The translations under genes were made by a program, and so were the position numbers. A stretch of DNA of 19,131 nt, taken from NCBI GenBank assembly GCA_946478775.1, contig CAMLDR010000077.1, forward strand, positions 1 through 19,131. The letters are read 5' to 3'. A model generated the notes under the pieces. It was not told the DNA's origin. It ran no database searches and worked only from the letters and a program-made list of their open reading frames with translations. The first letter of the stretch is position 1. The number at the start of each line of letters is the position of its first letter. Positions 14,614 through 19,131 of this stretch are shown here, in pieces. Origin of the DNA: an uncultured Flavobacteriales bacterium (GTDB lineage Bacteria > Bacteroidota > Bacteroidia > Flavobacteriales > Crocinitomicaceae).

Positions 14614-15147
14614 TTAGCTGAGTAAGTGTGAAAAAAATTGGAAGATATTCGGGATTTTCCATTTTGCTTCTTGAACCTCCGGAACTTCCACATCGATCTT
14701 GGTAGTTTTGGTTTCGGTAACGGTGGTGGTTTTGGTTGTTGAAGGACTGCTTGATTTCGTTTCTCCTTCAATATCTGTTGAACTTGTTTTTCCCGTGGTG
14801 AATTGGTTGTCATTCAAAGTTTCAATGATGGAAACAATCTTGTCGGCAGAGATTTTTGATTTATCAAAAGTAATATAAGCCGTGTTGGTCTTTCTTCCGG
14901 ATTCAAAATCGTAGGAAACACGATCAACAGCTCCGGTTTCTTTCAAAGCCATTCGGATCGAACCGCCGCAAGCGTGTTCGCAACTCATTCCTGAAACTTC
15001 AATTGCCAGTTTGCGGTCAGCCTGAACAGGATCCAGTTTTTTAATCACTACTTTCTTTTCAACGGAGAGGATCTTTTTCTCTGAATTGGATGAACAGGAA
15101 CCCAAAACCAATACGGTTGCAAGTCCTAACAAAATCGAGTGTTTCAT
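14614..15147 (-). CDS. lipoprotein with a heavy-metal-associated (HMA) domain
   Basis: A 177-residue exported lipoprotein: the signal MKHSILLGLATVLVLGSC gives lipidated C18. An HMA ferredoxin-like domain spans about 46-118, with the metal site in SGMSCEHACGGSI: C56 and C60 are separated by three residues (CxxxC) where classic copper chaperones have CxxC. I recall such spacing in other Bacteroidota HMA proteins. The rest is a Ser/Thr/Lys-rich tail (about 118-155) and a short hydrophobic C-terminus ending WKIPNIFQFFSHLLS. It probably binds copper or another soft metal in the periplasm or at the membrane surface. No transporter gene is adjacent; it is divergent from the DUF2480 gene and upstream of the hydrolase. 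Confidence 0.85.
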   Translation of the reverse strand: MKHSILLGLATVLVLGSCSSNSEKKILSVEKKVVIKKLDPVQADRKLAIEVSGMSCEHACGGSIRMALKETGAVDRVSYDFESGRKTNTAYITFDKSKISADKIVSIIETLNDNQFTTGKTSSTDIEGETKSSSPSTTKTTTVTETKTTKIDVEVPEVQEAKWKIPNIFQFFSHLLS

Positions 15148-15282
15148 GGTTTAACTTTTTCGTGCGTAAATGTAAGGCAAACGAAAGATTTGTTTCACTA
15201 ATTTTTGTTAAAATGGATCAACGGCCACCGAAGTTTAACATCTGCGGAAAATCCGAAGACAAGAAATCCGTAATTTTACAGG

Positions 15283-15798
15283 ATGTCTGAAATAGTAAAT
15301 AAAGTAGCACAAAGTGGATTAATTGCAGTGGATTTGGCTGAGTATTGTCCGAAAGACGCTGAGTTTGCAGGTTTTGATTTTGAACCTTCTTTATGGCAGG
15401 GTTTGGTTTTAAAGGAAAAAGATTTTCGTGATTACGTGAAGAACTTTGACTGGAACCAGTTTCAGGATAGACATGTTTACTTATATTGTTCTGTGGATGC
15501 TATTTTACCTTCCTGGGCTTTCATGCTGGTAAGTTCAAAATTGGTGGGTATTGCGCATTCCGTTACAATCGGGACTTTGGCACATGCCCGGCAAAAAGCA
15601 TTGGAATGGAGCATCGAACAATTGGATGTGGAGCAATTCAATGACGGAAAACTGATTGTAAAAGGATGTTCCGATATTCCAAATCCGGAAGCGGCCATGT
15701 CGCAGTTTTTAGTGAAGGTTCAGCCCGTTTGTTCGAGTATTATGTATGGAGAGCCGTGTTCTACTGTTCCCATTTACAAGAAACCTAAACAGAAATAA
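15283..15798 (+). CDS. DUF2480 family protein
   Basis: A 171-residue soluble protein of the Bacteroidota-specific family DUF2480, whose function is not known to me. The family pattern is recognisable throughout: EIVNKVAQSGLIAVDLAEY at the start, LWQGLVLKEKDFRDYVKNFD (about 37-56), DRHVYLYCSVDAILPSWAFM (62-81), KLIVKGCSDIPNPEAAMSQF, and the C-terminal MYGEPCSTVPIYKKPK. Cysteines in YCSVDA, KGCSD and GEPCST look conserved from memory and could form a metal or redox site (inference). There is no signal peptide or membrane segment. Its last 14 bases overlap the 3' end of the convergent deacetylase gene and no terminator separates them. Confidence 0.9.
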   Translation: MSEIVNKVAQSGLIAVDLAEYCPKDAEFAGFDFEPSLWQGLVLKEKDFRDYVKNFDWNQFQDRHVYLYCSVDAILPSWAFMLVSSKLVGIAHSVTIGTLAHARQKALEWSIEQLDVEQFNDGKLIVKGCSDIPNPEAAMSQFLVKVQPVCSSIMYGEPCSTVPIYKKPKQK

Positions 15799-16396
15799 CT
15801 TCCGACCGGAATCCCATTTCCTGCAATAATCGGAATAACTGCGGCAATAATTCTTTTTGTCGTTCAGCAATCTTTGCATTGTCATGCAATACCAGGATCT
15901 CTCCTTTTTTTATACGTTTTGCTTCCGAAAGGATCCGTTCGTTGGTCACATTCAGGTCGTAATCGTAAGATAACCAAGACCACATAATGATGCGGTGCGT
16001 ACGACCGATTTCCCTTGCAATACTTGGTTTAATCCTTCCATATGGCGGGCGGAACAATTGGGTCGGATACCTTTCTTCGAATTCACGAAATGACTGCAGG
16101 TACAATTCATTTTCTGTTTTCACCGAATTCAGATGCTTCATGGTGTGGTTCCCCACGGTGTGCCCTTCTGCAACGATGCGCTCAAACAGTTCGGGATAGT
16201 TGATCACATTCTGACCTACACAGAAGAAAGTTGCTTTCCAGGTGTATTCTTTCAGTAAATCCAGTACGAAGGGAGTGATTTCCGGATTGGGGCCGTCGTC
16301 AAAAGTGATGAAAACGACAGGCTCGGAAATGGAAAACCTCCACCTTAACCTGGGGAAAACCCAATTTGTTAAGCGTGGAGGTTTAAAAAGTTTCAT
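15785..16396 (-). CDS. polysaccharide deacetylase family protein (NodB domain)
   Basis: Carbohydrate esterase 4 (NodB) enzyme that would remove acetyl groups from an N-acetylated glycan, with a divalent metal. All motifs are present in 203 residues: motif 1 TFDDGP (31-36; D33 base, D34 metal), motif 2 HTMKH (84-88; H84 and H88 metal), motif 3 RPPYG (116-120), motif 4 WSWLSYDYD (139-147), and motif 5 LVLHDN (168-173; H171). The protein is hardly longer than the NodB fold and has no clear signal peptide; its first ~25 residues are basic and aromatic (MKLFKPPRLTNWVFPRLRWR), so location is uncertain. It starts 10 bases after the stop of the DUF2723 gene, so the two are probably one transcript. 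That pairing hints at work on envelope glycans. Confidence 0.92.
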   Translation of the reverse strand: MKLFKPPRLTNWVFPRLRWRFSISEPVVFITFDDGPNPEITPFVLDLLKEYTWKATFFCVGQNVINYPELFERIVAEGHTVGNHTMKHLNSVKTENELYLQSFREFEERYPTQLFRPPYGRIKPSIAREIGRTHRIIMWSWLSYDYDLNVTNERILSEAKRIKKGEILVLHDNAKIAERQKELLPQLFRLLQEMGFRSEVISV

Positions 16397-16406
16397 TTAT
16401 ATCGGC

Positions 16407-19131
16407 TTAGCCAACAATCGGCTCGCTGTCTGATTCAGCAGCTGGTTGTAACGATTCTTCCAGGATTGCATCGCCTCCTGCAGGCATTCCTGGCGCAGCA
16501 GGTTGCGGAGCAGTTGGAACTTGTGTTCCTGTCAGTTCAAACGTAAAGTCAATGGCGTTCATGGTGCCTTGCAGACGTGATTTTTTAGCAGCAAAGTTTC
16601 CATCCGTTCTGCTTTCACCGTTTTCAAGGGAAAGGCGATCCAGTTCGTCATAAATGCGTTTTAAATCTTGATTGTAAAGGGCTTCCAAACCTTTGGTTGT
16701 GCGGCTCACCAATGCACCGTTTCCTGCAATTCTCGGATCTCCCGCAAATTTGTGAAGGGTTGCATAGTTAATCACAGCAGCGATATAATCTGTTTCGTTC
16801 GAAGCGGCAAATTGCGCCGGGCTGTTTTTAAAGTAACCCATGATGCTTTCCAATTGACGAGCTACTTCAGCCCCCAGTTTTTCAGCCCCTGCTTTATCAC
16901 CTGCTCTGTAAAGAAGTCCTACATAATCCTGCAAAACTCCATCCTGGAATTGTTGGTATTCAATGCCGTTTGCATCTTTGATCGGACCAGCCGGAGAAGG
17001 TCTTTCACCGTAATCCAAAACAATATTTGCCGGCATTACTTCCAGCGATTTGTGAATTACCTGTGCAGCTCTCTTGCGTAATTGTGCAGTAGTCATACCC
17101 ATGGATCCTTTAAAAGTGTTTTCCAATGAATCTGCCACTCTTGCCTGACCGGAAGCACGCAGGTTTTTAAGCATCGGGCCGTATTGCTGTCTGCTCATTT
17201 CCATTTGCTCTGCTTCGATCACGTAATGCTCTGCTAATTGCGCAAACATCGTTCTGAACTGAACCGTTTGTCTTCTTGCATAGTAATCAGTCAATACGTC
17301 CGGATCATTCATTTTACCATAATGGTAAGTTTCCATGATGTGTTTAAACATCAATTTCTCATTGATCGGAGTTCTTCCCTTAGCAATGATCGGGGTGATT
17401 TCCCAGGCCATCCCGTTTGTGCGTAAATGTCCGCTTTGGTACATGGCTGTTGAAACTTCCGTGTTACCCGGAGAAGTGAAATACATCGGGCGTTTCCAAT
17501 CATTGTGAGCCAACATATCCAAAATCATGATGTCTGATTTGGTGATCGCCTGAACAGATCTGGAATTGAAACGGAAACGGATTTCGTCTTCACAGTTCGC
17601 TACTTCGTCTTTCGAGATAATTCCGGAAGACAAGGCATTTTTCTTGTTAACAGGAAGGATGAATCCGGTGCTCGGGATCACTCTCAAAGAAGCGGTTCCG
17701 TATTTGATCATATTGTCGTCATTCTGCATGAAAGAGATGACATCTTTCAATGGAAGGAATGACCATCCTTCTTCCCAGGAAGCCATTAATTCCTGCAACG
17801 CTTCCAATCCTTTCACATCTGCCTCCAGGATTTGGTTTCGGTATCCTTCAAAAATTTCAAGGACTCCGTTTTCCATACTCTCTATCAAAGCAACGTCAGC
17901 AGAATCTGCACTTGCATTGATGAATGTTTGACGAATCTCATTGATTCGCGGGTCAAACGATGCGTCTTTAGCTTTCACCGTTGAAAGAACGGAAGAAGCA
18001 GTGTTTTTAAAGTTTCCAAATGCCTGGCTGAACTCCCTCGGACTGTTTTTCACTTTCATACGGAAGAGTTTCTCCAGCGTTTCGCGATTGATTCCCTGGT
18101 TCAACATTTGCGTCGTAGACATGAAGAAAGCCTGATCTGTTCCACCTGCCCACTGAAGAATCTGATCTTCTCTGAAGGTTATAGGAAGCGGTTCGGAATC
18201 ATACATTTTCATTTTCATCTGGTTGGTATACCAATCCGTATCAAATAAACTGGTGTTACAAACGCGAACATCCGTGCTCACACCTTCTACTTCCTGCAAG
18301 TACCAAAGCGGGAATGTATCGTTATCTCCTACAGAGAAGATGATTCCGTTTTTAGCACAGGATTTTAAGTAGTTGTAAGCCAAGTCATGCGCAGATGATT
18401 TATTGGAACGGTCGTGATCGTCCCAGCCTTGCTGACCCATGATGTAAGGAACAAACAAGGTAAGAATGGTAAATATGGATGCTGCCATCGCATTGTTTGG
18501 CAAGGCTTTCCTTAAACCAAAGGCTAAACCGAGTAAGGCCAGACCAATGAATGCAACGATTAGCCATGTTAAGAGGATGAATCCTCCGCCTGCAGCAGCA
18601 AAAATCAGGATAAATCCGGTCAATGCACCGTATCCGATGAGCATTTTCTTCCAGTCTTCCTTCGTAAAGTTCTTATAGGCATCGTAGAGAGCGAGCACAC
18701 TCAGTCCTATCCAGAACGCAAAGGCATAGAAGGATGCCGCATAAGCATAATCACGCTCACGAGGCTCGAATGGTTTTTGATTCAGGTAGATAACGATCGC
18801 AATTCCCGTAAAGAAGAACGTCAGGAATACGATGAATGCATCTTTTGGTGCTCTGTAGAAGTGGAAAATCACCCCGATTACTCCCAAAACTAGCGGAAGC
18901 ATCCAGAAATTATTGTGTGCCGGATTTTCAAGTGTATAGAATGGAGCGTGTTCTTGGTTACCAAGACGCGCATCGTCAATGACAGAATATCCGGAAAGCC
19001 AGTTTCCGCGCATTTCATCACCGTGTCCCTGGAAGTCGTTTTGACGGCCGGAGAAGTTCCACATAAAGTAACGCCAGTACATCCAGTTCATTTGGTAGCT
19101 AAACAAGTACTCCAGGTTTTCACTGAAACGG
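16407..19131 (-). CDS. DUF2723 (GT117-like) multi-span membrane protein, C-terminal ~907 residues (partial)
   Basis: The frame is open to the right edge (RFSENLEYLFSYQMNWMYWR at the edge), and a start at 19106 would be a TTG inside the conserved region, so the N-terminus lies outside the window. It belongs to the DUF2723 family, large Bacteroidota membrane proteins classed as glycosyltransferase-like (GT117). Visible parts: MWNFSGRQNDFQGHG, then about six membrane helices (WMLPLVLGVIGVIFHFY, FIVFLTFFFTGIAIVIYL, YAASFYAFAFWIGLSVLALY and three more up to FTILTLFVPYIMGQQGW). Next comes the family hallmark GDNDTFPLWYLQEVEGVSTD with LFDTDWYTNQM. The long C-terminal part is soluble and mostly helical, and ends in a Pro/Ala-rich, acidic tail. 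The catalytic residues would be in the missing N-terminal part. Acceptor and sugar are unknown. Confidence 0.88.
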   Translation of the reverse strand, partial: RFSENLEYLFSYQMNWMYWRYFMWNFSGRQNDFQGHGDEMRGNWLSGYSVIDDARLGNQEHAPFYTLENPAHNNFWMLPLVLGVIGVIFHFYRAPKDAFIVFLTFFFTGIAIVIYLNQKPFEPRERDYAYAASFYAFAFWIGLSVLALYDAYKNFTKEDWKKMLIGYGALTGFILIFAAAGGGFILLTWLIVAFIGLALLGLAFGLRKALPNNAMAASIFTILTLFVPYIMGQQGWDDHDRSNKSSAHDLAYNYLKSCAKNGIIFSVGDNDTFPLWYLQEVEGVSTDVRVCNTSLFDTDWYTNQMKMKMYDSEPLPITFREDQILQWAGGTDQAFFMSTTQMLNQGINRETLEKLFRMKVKNSPREFSQAFGNFKNTASSVLSTVKAKDASFDPRINEIRQTFINASADSADVALIESMENGVLEIFEGYRNQILEADVKGLEALQELMASWEEGWSFLPLKDVISFMQNDDNMIKYGTASLRVIPSTGFILPVNKKNALSSGIISKDEVANCEDEIRFRFNSRSVQAITKSDIMILDMLAHNDWKRPMYFTSPGNTEVSTAMYQSGHLRTNGMAWEITPIIAKGRTPINEKLMFKHIMETYHYGKMNDPDVLTDYYARRQTVQFRTMFAQLAEHYVIEAEQMEMSRQQYGPMLKNLRASGQARVADSLENTFKGSMGMTTAQLRKRAAQVIHKSLEVMPANIVLDYGERPSPAGPIKDANGIEYQQFQDGVLQDYVGLLYRAGDKAGAEKLGAEVARQLESIMGYFKNSPAQFAASNETDYIAAVINYATLHKFAGDPRIAGNGALVSRTTKGLEALYNQDLKRIYDELDRLSLENGESRTDGNFAAKKSRLQGTMNAIDFTFELTGTQVPTAPQPAAPGMPAGGDAILEESLQPAAESDSEPIVG

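Overview
The window looks like chromosomal DNA of a member of the Bacteroidota, most likely Flavobacteriales; a Crocinitomicaceae/Fluviicola-like origin is only an impression. The evidence is a set of families typical of that phylum (DUF2480, DUF2723/GT117-like protein, double-ExbD Ton operon, TonB proteins of the ERNE..EYGAY type), secreted proteins cleaved before Gln, intrinsic terminators, and several -7 elements of the Bacteroidota form TAnnTTTG instead of -10 TATAAT boxes.

Layout. 1-715 (minus) is the N-terminal half of atpD, with a well-formed Bacteroidota promoter. 902-1768 (minus) is a TonB protein. 2044-2850 (plus) is a secreted protein of unknown function, followed by a 395-base convergent spacer with two terminators and a GTTCAA-type repeat. 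3246-9313 (minus) is a Ton gene cluster in transcription order exbB, exbD, exbD, tonB, small two-helix membrane protein, PstS-like lipoprotein, and TPR protein. An intrinsic terminator sits just before the small membrane gene, and a second GTTCAA repeat block plus an 18-base perfect palindrome precede the TPR gene. 9687-11786 (plus) is paaZ, the bifunctional ring-opening enzyme of phenylacetate breakdown. 11871-13001 (plus) is a secreted coiled-coil protein with a TonB C-terminal domain. 13068-13586 (plus) is a REP-associated tyrosine transposase (RAYT) whose stop codon abuts a REP palindrome, a half REP and a degenerate tandem repeat; a further REP-like hairpin lies between paaZ and the TonB-domain gene. 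13824-15147 (minus) holds a YbfF-like hydrolase and a heavy-metal-associated lipoprotein. 15283-15798 (plus) is a DUF2480 protein whose 3' end overlaps a convergent polysaccharide deacetylase (15785-16396, minus). That gene lies 10 bases behind a large DUF2723 membrane protein that runs off the right edge.

How it fits together. Most of the window is envelope biology: a proton-channel/TonB machine energising outer-membrane receptors, two further proteins with TonB C-terminal domains, periplasmic and lipid-anchored partners, and a membrane glycosyltransferase-like protein. All three TonB C-terminal domains carry a CxxC pair. Nothing resembles a defence island, prophage or CRISPR. The most unusual DNA structure is the RAYT/REP/tandem-repeat locus at about 11.8-13.8 kb.
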